A DNA stretch of 64,000 bases. Origin: Leisingera methylohalidivorans DSM 14336. GTDB lineage: Bacteria > Pseudomonadota > Alphaproteobacteria > Rhodobacterales > Rhodobacteraceae. Where the stretch lies: NCBI RefSeq assembly GCF_000511355.1, contig NC_023135.1:1886371-1950370 (forward strand), read 5' to 3'. Position 1 is the stretch's first letter. Every line of letters starts with the position of its first letter. Below are positions 47,608 through 55,424 of the stretch, in pieces. Made by a program: the position numbers and the translations under genes. The notes beneath the pieces are model-generated. The model was not told the DNA's origin and made no database searches. It saw only the letters and a program-made list of their open reading frames with translations.

Positions 47608-48666
47608 TCAGAACCGGCTGCGGGGCTGCGGGGCGCTCAATTCGTTGCCGACATTGACCAGATGCACCTCGCCTATGCCCTTGATCTCTTCGGGGCCGAT
47701 GTCGGTGACGCGGAACTCTTCCGCCAAGGCTTCTTTCATTTCCTCCGGGGCGACAATTTTCATCGGGTTGGCAAAGACCTGCAAACGCGAGGCCAGGTTC
47801 ACAGCCGGGCCGAAAACGTCGTAGACATACTTTTGAATGCCCACCACGGAGCCGACAGCCGAGCCGGTTCCCAAGCCGATGCGCGCCTGCCATTTATGCT
47901 GATGACTCAGATTGCGCCGGTCCAGGTAGCGCAGGAACCGGGTGGCGCAATGGGCCACCGCGGTGGCGTGGTCCGGCGTTGGTTCCGGCATTCCGGCAAC
48001 CGCCAGATAAGCATCCCCTATGGTCTTGATGCGTTCGCAGCCGAATTGTTCGACGATCCGGTCAAAAGCGGTGAAAATATCGATCAGCTCTCCCAGAGTC
48101 ACCGTCGGATCGGTGCGGGAGGCGAAGTCGGTGAAATTGACAAAATCCAGCATCACAACCGAAACTTTGGAGTAAAGCTGCGGGGTGACCACGCCGAAGG
48201 TCTTGAACTCCTCATAGACCGAGCGCGGCATCAGGTTCAGCAGCAGCCGCTCCACCCGCTCCTTTTCCCGCTCCAGCTCGCGGGTGTTGCGCTCCACCAT
48301 GGCAGAGTAGCTGTCGATCATGCTTTCCAGCTCGCGGATACGGGTGATGTTCTGGCATTCAACCACCAGCAGCGCCTCGTTCAGATGGCTGGCCTGCGAG
48401 ATATTGATGGCAAAAACCAGCGTCCGCCTCTTACGCTTGATCTTCAGTTCCGCCGAATAGCGCCGTCCTTCGGCCCGCAGCTGGCCAAGTTCCTGGAGCT
48501 GCAATCCCTCAATGGCATCCGTCAGCGCCGCGTCAGAGCCGGGTGTTCCAAACCATTCTGCAAAGGACTGATTGTGAAAGACAAACCCAAGATCAGAGAC
48601 GCGGACAACGGCAACCCCTACGCCAATAGCACGCAGCAGCTGTTCGTTGATGGCGGCAATGCTCAT
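47608..48666 (-). CDS. PAS and class III adenylate cyclase
   Basis: A 352-residue soluble protein. A PAS-like domain covers about residues 1-110, followed by a coiled-coil signalling helix (RELESMIDSYSAMVERNTRELEREKERVERLL, about 111-142) and a cyclase domain (about 165-340). Catalytic residues: Asp174 and Asp218 for the metals, Lys214 and Asp283 (adenine specificity; VYDVFGPAVN), Asn290 and Arg294 for transition-state binding. This set predicts cAMP, not cGMP, formation. Its start overlaps the globin stop by 4 bases, so the two are coupled. No membrane segment is present. Confidence 0.92.
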   Translation of the reverse strand: MSIAAINEQLLRAIGVGVAVVRVSDLGFVFHNQSFAEWFGTPGSDAALTDAIEGLQLQELGQLRAEGRRYSAELKIKRKRRTLVFAINISQASHLNEALLVVECQNITRIRELESMIDSYSAMVERNTRELEREKERVERLLLNLMPRSVYEEFKTFGVVTPQLYSKVSVVMLDFVNFTDFASRTDPTVTLGELIDIFTAFDRIVEQFGCERIKTIGDAYLAVAGMPEPTPDHATAVAHCATRFLRYLDRRNLSHQHKWQARIGLGTGSAVGSVVGIQKYVYDVFGPAVNLASRLQVFANPMKIVAPEEMKEALAEEFRVTDIGPEEIKGIGEVHLVNVGNELSAPQPRSRF

Positions 48667-49031
48667 GCGGCGTCCCGGTGGACGATGACGTTGCGTTTGG
48701 TTTCAATCAAGGCAAGCGTAGCACGGACATCCGGTTCTGACAGCCCGTGCTGCTCCAGCGCTGCTTTCAGAAGCGCGCCCATTTCATCAAAATCATCGTG
48801 GGTTATAGCCAGGGCCCGGTGCACCGCCTCCAGCCGCTCGTCGCTGAAGGAAGCAGGCCCGCCCAGCAGCGAAGAAATGAACTTGGTCTGGTGGTCGATC
48901 AGCCGCGCCATGTCGACATCAGCGAAGTAATCGCCGATCTGATCGGAATCGAGCGCCATCTCATAGAAAGTCATCACGACCCGGCTGATGGCACTGAAAC
49001 CGCCGTATTTTTCATAGATGGATTGCGGCAT
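48663..49031 (-). CDS. Truncated haemoglobin, group I
   Basis: A 122-residue 2-on-2 globin that binds haem and O2, NO or CO. The start YEKYGGFSAISRVV, the FADVDMARLIDHQTKFISSLLGG region and proximal histidine His71 in LEAVHRALAITHDDFDEM match group I. The ATG at 49031 has GGGGTG six bases upstream; a GTG at 49040 adds MTA and is less likely. It is first in a two-gene unit with the adenylate cyclase, with a 4-base overlap (ATGA). This context suggests a signalling role. Confidence 0.9.
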   Translation of the reverse strand: MPQSIYEKYGGFSAISRVVMTFYEMALDSDQIGDYFADVDMARLIDHQTKFISSLLGGPASFSDERLEAVHRALAITHDDFDEMGALLKAALEQHGLSEPDVRATLALIETKRNVIVHRDAA

Positions 49032-49119
49032 GGCAGTCACCCCAACTGAAGGCGGCGCCTGCCATGTTACGTTATTTCTGCGAAAATGTTAACGGCGCCG
49101 GTAAATCGTCCGCTCCCGT

Positions 49120-49151
49120 AGCAAAAAGGGCCGCCCATCAGGCGGCCCTTT
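49120..49151 (-). terminator. rpsI terminator
   Basis: An 11-bp stem AAAGGGCCGCC / GGCGGCCCTTT with a CATCA loop, 26 bases after the rpsI stop, followed on the minus strand by a T run. It also faces the globin promoter region, which covers about 80 bases to 49031. Confidence 0.9.
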
Positions 49152-49176
49152 CCAAAAAACAGCAATAGCGTGAAAG

Positions 49177-49662
49177 TTAACGCTTGGAGAACTGGAAGCT
49201 CTTACGGGCTTTGGCTTTACCGTATTTCTTCCGTTCCACAACACGGCTGTCGCGGGTCAGGAAGCCTGCCGCTTTCAGCGCGCCGCGCAGAGCCGGATCA
49301 TAAAGCTGCAGCGCTTTGGAGATGCCGTGCTTGACCGCACCGGCCTGACCGGACAGGCCGCCGCCCTTAACGGTGGCGTAAACGTCGAATTCGCCTTCGA
49401 CGCCGGCAACCTGGAACGGCTGGCGCAGGATCATCTGCAGCACCGGACGGGCGAAGTACTTGTTGATTTCCAAACCGTTCACTTCGACCTTGCCGGAACC
49501 CGGCTTGATCCAGACGCGGGCAACCGCATCTTTCCGCTTGCCGGTGGCATAGGCGCGGCCCAGTTCGTCGCGAACCGGCTCACGTGTGATGGTTTCTTCG
49601 GCCACTGCTTCCACACCGGTTGCAGCTGCGAGGTCTTCAAGAGTGTTGATCTGATCAGACAT
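49177..49662 (-). CDS. rpsI: 30S ribosomal protein S9
   Basis: A 161-residue protein with an alphaproteobacterial N-terminal extension (about 35 residues, acidic) before the universal S9 core that starts [18 protein letters not shown]. The C-terminal tail ends [15 protein letters not shown], which reaches the decoding centre. It follows rplM by five bases, the common rplM-rpsI operon. Confidence 0.97.
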   Translation of the reverse strand: MSDQINTLEDLAAATGVEAVAEETITREPVRDELGRAYATGKRKDAVARVWIKPGSGKVEVNGLEINKYFARPVLQMILRQPFQVAGVEGEFDVYATVKGGGLSGQAGAVKHGISKALQLYDPALRGALKAAGFLTRDSRVVERKKYGKAKARKSFQFSKR

Positions 49663-49667
49663 CTACA

Positions 49668-50126
49668 TTAGCTCCGGGTGTTTTTCTTGTTCATGGATGC
49701 AACATCCAGAACTTCGGGGGCCTGTGCTTCATGCGGATGCTCGGCACCGGCATAAACACGCAGATTGGTCATGATCTGACGGCTCAGACGGTTGCCCGGC
49801 AGCATGCGCTTGACCGCTTGGGTCACAACGCGTTCCGGGTGCGCGCCTTCCAGGATTTCCTGTTTGGTGCGCGACTTGATGCCGCCCGGGTGGCCGGTGT
49901 GCCAGTAGAAGTGCTCTTCGCGCTTCTTGCCGGTCATCTGCACCTTGTCGGCGTTGATGATGATGACGTTGTCGCCCATATCCATATGCGGAGTGAAGGA
50001 CGCTTTGTGCTTGCCACGCAGGCGCATGGCAACAATCGAGGCAAGACGGCCCAGAACAACGCCCTCGGCGTCGATCAGGATCCACTTCTTCTCGATGTCT
50101 GCCGGAGTAGCAGAGAAGGTTTTCAT
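49668..50126 (-). CDS. rplM: 50S ribosomal protein L13
   Basis: A 152-residue protein starting [22 protein letters not shown], with the L13 signature [18 protein letters not shown] near the C terminus. It is the first gene of rplM-rpsI. A good sigma-70-type promoter lies 68 bases upstream. Confidence 0.97.
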   Translation of the reverse strand: MKTFSATPADIEKKWILIDAEGVVLGRLASIVAMRLRGKHKASFTPHMDMGDNVIIINADKVQMTGKKREEHFYWHTGHPGGIKSRTKQEILEGAHPERVVTQAVKRMLPGNRLSRQIMTNLRVYAGAEHPHEAQAPEVLDVASMNKKNTRS

Positions 50127-50193
50127 GGCAGGTCAATCCTGTTTGTCGTGACGGCAGATTCCCCGAAAGGAACTGCCTGAATGCGATGGAGGG

Positions 50194-50222
50194 GGTTTAC
50201 GGGCAACAAAGAAGCACGTCAA
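50194..50222 (-). promoter_or_regulatory. Predicted sigma-70 promoter of rplM-rpsI
   Basis: On the minus strand TTGACG (50217-50222) and TAAACC (50194-50199) are separated by 17 bases. The -35 box is a near-perfect match and the -10 box is moderate. The position, 68 bases before the rplM start, fits a short leader. Confidence 0.55.
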
Positions 50223-50292
50223 CAGGGGTGATCGACATAAAACCATTCTTTTTCAATGGCTTGCAAAATAGGTATATTAATACCCCAATAAA

Positions 50293-51696
50293 TCACACAC
50301 TGATTTGCTCCGGCGGGTTGTCCAGCAGGGCGCGCAGGCGCAGCATCGCCTCTTCGAACTGCCGCAACGGCACATGCGCGTTGATGGCGATGCGCACCGC
50401 ATGCGGTGCACGGCCGTCGCGCAGGGCAAATTCATCTGCCGAGCGGATCTGCACCCCGTTCGCCTCTGCAGCGCGGGTAAAGGCGGCAGCGCGCCAGCCC
50501 GAGGGCAGCCGCAGCCAGACGAAGGGCACGTCCGGGTTCCAGGTCAGATCAAACGCGCCAAGCGCGTTGACCGCCACCCGGACATAACGGGCCATCTCCC
50601 CGCGCACCGCCGCAACCAGGTCAGGCAGCCGCGGATCGGTGAGCAGGATCCGCAGCAGTTCGGCCAGCGGCTGCGCCAGGCCGAAATACCCGTATTCCGC
50701 CGCCCGCCGCAGCTCTGTGGACCGGCCCTCGGGCGCCAGCGCAAAACCGACGCGCAGGGCTGGTGTCAGGATCTTGGAGATCGATGACACATGCCAGGCA
50801 AGTTCCGGCGCCAGCGCCCGGTAACTGGACGTCCGCGTCTCCCCCAACCGGTAGCAGTCGTCCTCGACGATCTGCACCTCATGACGGCGGGCGATCCGGA
50901 CAATCTCCTTGCGGCGCTCCAGCGGCGTGTGCAGCCCGGTGGGGTTGTGAACCTCAGGGCTGGTGCACAGCACCGAGGCGCCGGTCTTGCGGATCGCCAG
51001 CTCCATTGAATCCGGCCGGATCCCGTGTTCATCCATCGCAACTTCGACCACCTGCGCCCTCAGCAGCTCTGCGGCGCGGCGGAACCCGGCATAGGTGAGG
51101 TCCTCGACCATGATCACCGGCTGCGGCCCGGTCAGGATTGCCTGCAGCACCACCATCAGCCCGTTCTGGCCGCCATGTGTCAGCACCACGTCACTTTCGC
51201 TGACCGGGCCGACCGGCGATTGGCTCACCCAGGCTGCTGCTGCCTGGCGCACCGGCAGATAGGCGTCCCGTGTCGGATAATTCAGAAAACTGCGCGCCTC
51301 GCCTTCGGCCACTTTGTGCAGCGCCTCGCGCATCGCGGCCACCTGCCCCATATCGGCGATGCGCGGGCTGAACAGGCTGACATGGCCGGGATCGCGCGCC
51401 TCCAGCAAATGCAGCTGCCGCGACCATACGTCATCGGGCACCGGTTTTTTCTTTTCGGCTACAAAGGTGCCGCGCCCGACCTCAGCCTCCAGCACACCCT
51501 CATCAGTCAAAATACTGTAGGCGCGGGCAACGGTGCCGGGTGTAATGCCTAATTGATACGCAAGGTCGCGCACCGGCGGCAGCTTTGCACCAGTTTTCAA
51601 ACTGCCCAAATCGACGGCAGACCGGATTGTATCTGCTACCTTTTTGTACTTGGGACCTTTTGCCTCACTCAGGCTTTGCGGCCAAATTGTACCCAT
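50293..51696 (-). CDS. MocR-type GntR regulator with an aminotransferase-like domain
   Basis: A 467-residue regulator. An N-terminal winged helix (KYKKVADTIRSAV ... GTFVAEKKK) is joined by a linker to a type I aminotransferase-like domain with the PLP lysine in SSISKILTPALRV and the acidic loop VEDDCYR. MocR proteins bind PLP or its adducts and control vitamin B6, amino-acid or polyamine genes. I choose the ATG at 51696; the upstream extension is not family-like. It is divergent from the DUF1127 gene, and the shared region carries repeated ATTGTA elements, one overlapping its own start codon, so autoregulation is likely. Confidence 0.9.
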   Translation of the reverse strand: MGTIWPQSLSEAKGPKYKKVADTIRSAVDLGSLKTGAKLPPVRDLAYQLGITPGTVARAYSILTDEGVLEAEVGRGTFVAEKKKPVPDDVWSRQLHLLEARDPGHVSLFSPRIADMGQVAAMREALHKVAEGEARSFLNYPTRDAYLPVRQAAAAWVSQSPVGPVSESDVVLTHGGQNGLMVVLQAILTGPQPVIMVEDLTYAGFRRAAELLRAQVVEVAMDEHGIRPDSMELAIRKTGASVLCTSPEVHNPTGLHTPLERRKEIVRIARRHEVQIVEDDCYRLGETRTSSYRALAPELAWHVSSISKILTPALRVGFALAPEGRSTELRRAAEYGYFGLAQPLAELLRILLTDPRLPDLVAAVRGEMARYVRVAVNALGAFDLTWNPDVPFVWLRLPSGWRAAAFTRAAEANGVQIRSADEFALRDGRAPHAVRIAINAHVPLRQFEEAMLRLRALLDNPPEQISV

Positions 51697-51779
51697 TACA
51701 ATCCATCCTTGGACAATACGATCGCCTCTTTGTATCAAAACATCACGACAAATCAACAGGATTGTATCAACACAATACA
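51686..51779. promoter_or_regulatory. ATTGTAT repeat cluster between the MocR and DUF1127 genes (candidate MocR operator)
   Basis: Three elements: a perfect inverted repeat ATTGTA-CCCAT-TACAAT at 51686-51702, which spans the MocR start codon; ACAATAC at 51713-51719 with TTGTAT at 51730-51735; and TGTAT-N7-ATACA at about 51763-51779. A further ATTGTAT lies at 51626 inside the regulator. The density is far above chance in this GC-rich DNA. Confidence 0.55.
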
Positions 51780-51790
51780 GGAAGCCTCCC

Positions 51791-52024
51791 ATGGCACAGC
51801 ACACGCAAATGGCACACTCGAACATGTCCTATCTGATCAGCCGCCCGGGCCTGCCGGTACTGGCGCAATGGGCCGTATCCTTTGCCGTCCTGGTGACCAA
51901 GTGGAGCCTGCGCCACTGCACACGAGCTCGTTTGCAACATCTGAGCGATGCGCAGCTTAAGGACATCGGGGTGAGCCGCCAGGACGCCCATTATGAAGCC
52001 ACTCTTCCGTTCTGGCGCCCATGA
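51791..52024 (+). CDS. DUF1127-family small protein
   Basis: A 77-residue protein with a hydrophobic N-terminal half (ISRPGLPVLAQWAVSFAVLVTKW) and a C-terminal DUF1127 motif (LQHLSDAQLKDIGVSRQDAHYEA), which carries arginines able to bind RNA. In Rhodobacter and Agrobacterium DUF1127 proteins affect sRNA turnover and stress gene expression. It is divergent from the MocR gene, and the region between them holds shared operators. A strong terminator follows. It is short, but the motif is clear. Confidence 0.85.
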   Translation: MAQHTQMAHSNMSYLISRPGLPVLAQWAVSFAVLVTKWSLRHCTRARLQHLSDAQLKDIGVSRQDAHYEATLPFWRP

Positions 52025-52050
52025 TCCCCCGGGCAAAAGAACAACCTGAC

Positions 52051-52077
52051 GGCCGGGGTTCGCCCCGGCCTTTTTTT
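52051..52077 (+). terminator. Terminator after the DUF1127 gene
   Basis: An 8-bp perfect stem GGCCGGGG / CCCCGGCC with a TTCG loop, followed by seven T residues. Confidence 0.95.
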
Positions 52078-52267
52078 GCCCGGCATTATGATCCGCAGGA
52101 TGCAGGTTCCCGCGTGTTACCGGCTATGCAGAAATTAGAGGTTGATCGAATCTTCCCCCCGGCCTAAATGCGCCTCACTTTCGGTACCGATCCCAACCCC
52201 GGACTCTTATCCGGGGGGGCGCTAAGGGCCGGCTGGATTGTCATCTACTGGAACGAAGGGGAGTGTC
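52078..52267 (+). other. speD leader region with a hairpin
   Basis: A 190-base region without a protein gene. It holds a perfect stem CCCCGGA / TCCGGGG with a CTCTTA loop at 52196-52215, then GGCGCTAAGG, and a good ribosome-binding site (AAGGGGAG) just before speD. No Rfam-type riboswitch is recognisable by eye. It may hold the speD promoter and a short structured leader. Confidence 0.4.
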
Positions 52268-52774
52268 ATGAAAGACGCCAACCTCTTCCAACTGGGGATC
52301 GGTCTGGAGACAGGCGCCCATGAGGAAGATACCGCCCGCGGTGTAACAGCCGCGAATATCGACTCCGTTGTGGACTCGGACCGCGAAGACCATTTCATCC
52401 GCAAGGATGGCAAGGTGTTCGCCGGTACCCATCTGATCATCGAAGTTATGAAAGGCACCGGCCTGGATTGCGAAGCCCGCATCCAGAAAGCGTTCCGCGA
52501 CTGCGTGGACGTTTGCGGTGCCACCCTGCTGCACATCCACACCCACAAGTTTTCGCCGCAGGGCGTCTCCGGTGTGGCCGTGCTGGCGGAAAGCCACATC
52601 TCGGTGCACACCTGGCCTGAAATCGGCTATGGCGCCTTTGACGTCTTCATGTGCGGCGACGCCGAGCCGTGGAAAGCCGTTGACGTGCTGAAACAGGCCT
52701 TCTCCACCGACATGGTGGAAGTGCGCGAACTGCTGCGCGGCGAGGAGCTGATTGCCAAAGAGGTTGCGGCATGA
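52268..52774 (+). CDS. speD: S-adenosylmethionine decarboxylase proenzyme
   Basis: A 168-residue proenzyme that self-cleaves before Ser112 (AESHISVHTWPEIGYG) to form the pyruvoyl cofactor. Decarboxylated SAM donates the aminopropyl group for spermidine. The ATG at 52268 follows AAGGGGAG. speE starts 4 bases before its stop (ATGA overlap), so the polyamine genes are translationally coupled. The size fits the small bacterial class. Confidence 0.94.
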   Translation: MKDANLFQLGIGLETGAHEEDTARGVTAANIDSVVDSDREDHFIRKDGKVFAGTHLIIEVMKGTGLDCEARIQKAFRDCVDVCGATLLHIHTHKFSPQGVSGVAVLAESHISVHTWPEIGYGAFDVFMCGDAEPWKAVDVLKQAFSTDMVEVRELLRGEELIAKEVAA

Positions 52775-53646
52775 GCGACACCGCCAAACAGGCCGGCAAA
52801 CAGCAATGGGTGACGGAAAGCCTGCACGCGCATTACGCTCAAGCCCTGCGCGTAGATGAAATGCTCTATGACAGCAACACCGAGCATCAGCGCCTGAAAG
52901 TGTTCCAGAACGGCCAGTTCGGCCGCATTCTGACGCTGGATGACGTGGTCCAGACCACCGAAGGCGACAACTTCATCTACCACGAGATGCTGACCCATGT
53001 GCCGATTCTGGCACATGGCGCTGCAAAGCGCGTGCTGATCATCGGCGGCGGCGATGGCGGCATGGCCCGCGAGGCCCTGCGCCACACCTCGGTCGAGCAT
53101 GTGACCATGGTGGAGATCGACGGCGGCGTGGTGGATTTCTCCAAAGAATACCTGCCGATGCTGAGCGACGGCGCGTTTGACGATCCGCGTCTGAATCTGG
53201 TGATCAACGACGGTGCGCTCTTCATGAAAGAGAACACCGAAAAGTTCGACGTGATCATTGTCGATTCAACCGACCCGATCGGCCCCGGCGAAGTGCTGTT
53301 CACCGACACCTTCTATGGCCATGCCGCGCGTGCGCTGACCGAAGACGGCATCATCGTGACCCAGAACGGCGTGCCGTTCATGCAGGGCGACGAGCTCACT
53401 GGCACACTGCGCGCGTTTCAGGCGCTGTTTGCCGATGCCTCCTGCTATCTGGCGACCGTGCCGACTTACGCTGGCGGGCCGATGGCCTTTGGCTGGGGCA
53501 GCCACTCGGACAAGGCCCGCAACGCCAGCCTGGCTGATCTGGAAGCACGTTATGCTGCTGCCGGAATCGACACCGGCTATTACAATCCGGAAGTTCACAA
53601 GGCCGCATTCGCCTTGCCGAACTATGTGAAAAAACTGTTCCCGTAA
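52771..53646 (+). CDS. speE: Spermidine synthase (polyamine aminopropyltransferase)
   Basis: A 291-residue transferase that moves aminopropyl from decarboxylated SAM to putrescine. The SAM-binding motif is VLIIGGGDGGMARE, and the catalytic Asp and putrescine-binding residues are in VDSTDPIGPGEVL. The end YNPEVHKAAFALPNYVKKLF is family-typical. Coupled to speD by a 4-base overlap and followed by a terminator. Confidence 0.95.
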   Translation: MSDTAKQAGKQQWVTESLHAHYAQALRVDEMLYDSNTEHQRLKVFQNGQFGRILTLDDVVQTTEGDNFIYHEMLTHVPILAHGAAKRVLIIGGGDGGMAREALRHTSVEHVTMVEIDGGVVDFSKEYLPMLSDGAFDDPRLNLVINDGALFMKENTEKFDVIIVDSTDPIGPGEVLFTDTFYGHAARALTEDGIIVTQNGVPFMQGDELTGTLRAFQALFADASCYLATVPTYAGGPMAFGWGSHSDKARNASLADLEARYAAAGIDTGYYNPEVHKAAFALPNYVKKLFP

Positions 53647-53656
53647 GGGGATGCGC

Positions 53657-53679
53657 AAGGGGGCTTCGGCCCCCTTTTT
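53657..53679 (+). terminator. speE terminator
   Basis: An 8-bp stem AAGGGGGC / GCCCCCTT with a TTCG loop and T run. Confidence 0.92.
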
Positions 53680-53750
53680 CATTTACGCAGTTTTGACGCT
53701 TGCAGTCCCGCCCTCTCCGCTTGGTTGCTTCTCCGCAAGCGGAGGGACAC

Positions 53751-53987
53751 TTGGCGCATATCAATAAAACAATCCGATCGGTCAACCTGGACGGCGAGAT
53801 GATCTGCGTAGACATCTTTGAACGACCAGATGAAACGTATGGCTTTGATGAGTTCCGCCGTGACCCAGAAGATGGCCGCGGCTGGTACAGCATTGGCCAC
53901 CACGGCAGCCGTGTGTTTCCCGATGCCGAAAGCGCCACTGAGGAAGCCAAGGCCCAGATTCACTGGCTGCGCGGCAAGCTCAGCTGA
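53751..53987 (+). CDS. Small uncharacterised protein
   Basis: A 78-residue soluble protein beginning with a TTG codon at 53751 (LAHINKTIRSVNLDGEM), for which GGAGGG lies five bases upstream; an earlier TTG at 53700 is less well supported. It has a pattern VCVDIFERPDETYGFDEFRRDPED with many acids and ends IHWLRGKLS. I do not recognise it. It precedes psd by 69 bases and may be part of that unit. Confidence 0.6.
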   Translation: MAHINKTIRSVNLDGEMICVDIFERPDETYGFDEFRRDPEDGRGWYSIGHHGSRVFPDAESATEEAKAQIHWLRGKLS

Positions 53988-54056
53988 ATTCTGCCCTTGG
54001 CCCGGCGCCCTCGCTTTGCTACGCGCAGCAGAACGAAACCAGAGGCAGTGAACCTG

Positions 54057-54947
54057 ATGCAGCGCGACCCTATCTTTGTCGTAGACCGCGACACCGGCAA
54101 GACCTTTGAGGAGGCCGTGCTGGGCGAGAAATGGATCCGCTGGGCCTATCAGAACGCCAGCGCCCGGCCGGTGGAAAAGCTGCTGTTCCGCTCCAGCCTG
54201 ATCAGCCGTCTGATGGGCGCCTGGTTCAGCTCGCGGTTCTCCAAAGGCAAGATCGGAACGGTGATTGACCAATTGTCGATCGACATGGATGAGGCCACCG
54301 CACCTGCAGACAGCTATAGCTGTTTCAACGATTTCTTTGTGCGCCGCCTGAAGCCCGAATCCCGGCCTTTCAGCGATGACCCGAATGAAATCGTCTCCCC
54401 AGCCGATGGCCGGGTGCTGGTGTTCCCGGAATTGGCCGAGGACATATTTATCCCTGTCAAAGACCACCCGATGTCAATCCGCACCATGCTACCGGGAATT
54501 GCCGGCCGCTTCATCGGCGGCGCCCTGGCCATCGTGCGGCTGTGCCCGGCGGACTACCACCGCTACCATTTCCCCGCCGGAGGCCGGATCACCGGCGCCC
54601 AGGACATTGCCGGTGCGTTGCACTCAGTGAACCCGATTGCGCTCGGTGCCGGACCGGATGTGTTCGGCGAGAACAAGCGGTCCTGGACGCTGGTTGAGAC
54701 GGAGACTGCCGGCACCTATTGTTTTGTCGAAGTGGGCGCCTTTGGCGTGGGCAGTATCGTCAACACCCGGACCGCTGGCGACGTGCAGAAGATGGACGAA
54801 AAGGGCTATTTCAAATTCGGCGGCTCCACCGTGGTGGTGGTGTTTGAGCCCGGCAAGGTCCGCTTTGCCGATGATCTGGTGGCAAACAGCGCCAAAGGGC
54901 GGGAAACGCTGGTGAAGGTCGGCCAGCCCTTTGCCACCGCACTCTAA
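54057..54947 (+). CDS. psd: Phosphatidylserine decarboxylase proenzyme
   Basis: A 296-residue membrane-bound enzyme of the last step of phosphatidylethanolamine synthesis. It self-cleaves before Ser257 (FGGSTVVVVF), which leaves a pyruvoyl group. Conserved FVRRLKPESRPF, SPADGRVLVFP and PADYHRYHFPAGGR motifs match. The ATG at 54057 (MQRDPIFVVDRD) is chosen because the preceding residues do not resemble the family. Its stop overlaps the convergent thioesterase gene end by 4 bases. Confidence 0.92.
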   Translation: MQRDPIFVVDRDTGKTFEEAVLGEKWIRWAYQNASARPVEKLLFRSSLISRLMGAWFSSRFSKGKIGTVIDQLSIDMDEATAPADSYSCFNDFFVRRLKPESRPFSDDPNEIVSPADGRVLVFPELAEDIFIPVKDHPMSIRTMLPGIAGRFIGGALAIVRLCPADYHRYHFPAGGRITGAQDIAGALHSVNPIALGAGPDVFGENKRSWTLVETETAGTYCFVEVGAFGVGSIVNTRTAGDVQKMDEKGYFKFGGSTVVVVFEPGKVRFADDLVANSAKGRETLVKVGQPFATAL

Positions 54948-55366
54948 CGCTTAGGCGGGATCGAATAGGTCATACTGGCGCGCGCCACCGGCTCCCCCAG
55001 CCCTTCGGAATACATCAGCACATCGGCGACCGCCAAAACCCGGCCCAGCTTCAGCAGCCGCGCCTCGGCGATCACATCCGCGCCTGCAACGGGCTTGCGC
55101 ATGAAATCCAGCGAACAATTGGTGGTAACGGCCAGCGCCTCACGCCCCAGCCGCGACAGGATCAGCGCATAGATCGCGCAATCCGCCAGCGCAAACATCG
55201 ACGGGCCGGACACGGTGCCACCGGGCCGCAGATGCCGCTCGGCTGTCAAAAGCCGCATCCGCAGGCCCTGCTCGTCCATCGCGTCGATGGAAAAATCGTC
55301 TTTCACCTGCGGAAAGATCTCATGCAGGTAATCCGTCAGACCTGCGACATCAAATGCCAGCGCCAT
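54944..55366 (-). CDS. PaaI-family hotdog thioesterase
   Basis: A 140-residue hotdog-fold protein with the family motifs LRPGGTVSGPSMFALADCAIY (substrate pocket) and VTTNCSLDFMRKPVAG. It likely hydrolyses acyl- or aryl-CoA thioesters; the substrate is unknown. The start follows a good GGGAAAG. It converges with psd and is divergent from the crotonase gene, which may share its regulation. Confidence 0.87.
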   Translation of the reverse strand: MALAFDVAGLTDYLHEIFPQVKDDFSIDAMDEQGLRMRLLTAERHLRPGGTVSGPSMFALADCAIYALILSRLGREALAVTTNCSLDFMRKPVAGADVIAEARLLKLGRVLAVADVLMYSEGLGEPVARASMTYSIPPKR

Positions 55367-55424
55367 GCTTTCCCTTTCCCCTAACCCTGCCTAGAGTTGC
55401 CCCGAGATTTGCGAGGAGGGCAAG

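Noticed and set aside
52168..52324. Upstream frame overlapping the speD start (MRLTFGTDP...)
   Set aside because: No ribosome-binding site, no conserved pattern visible, and it runs into speD in another frame.
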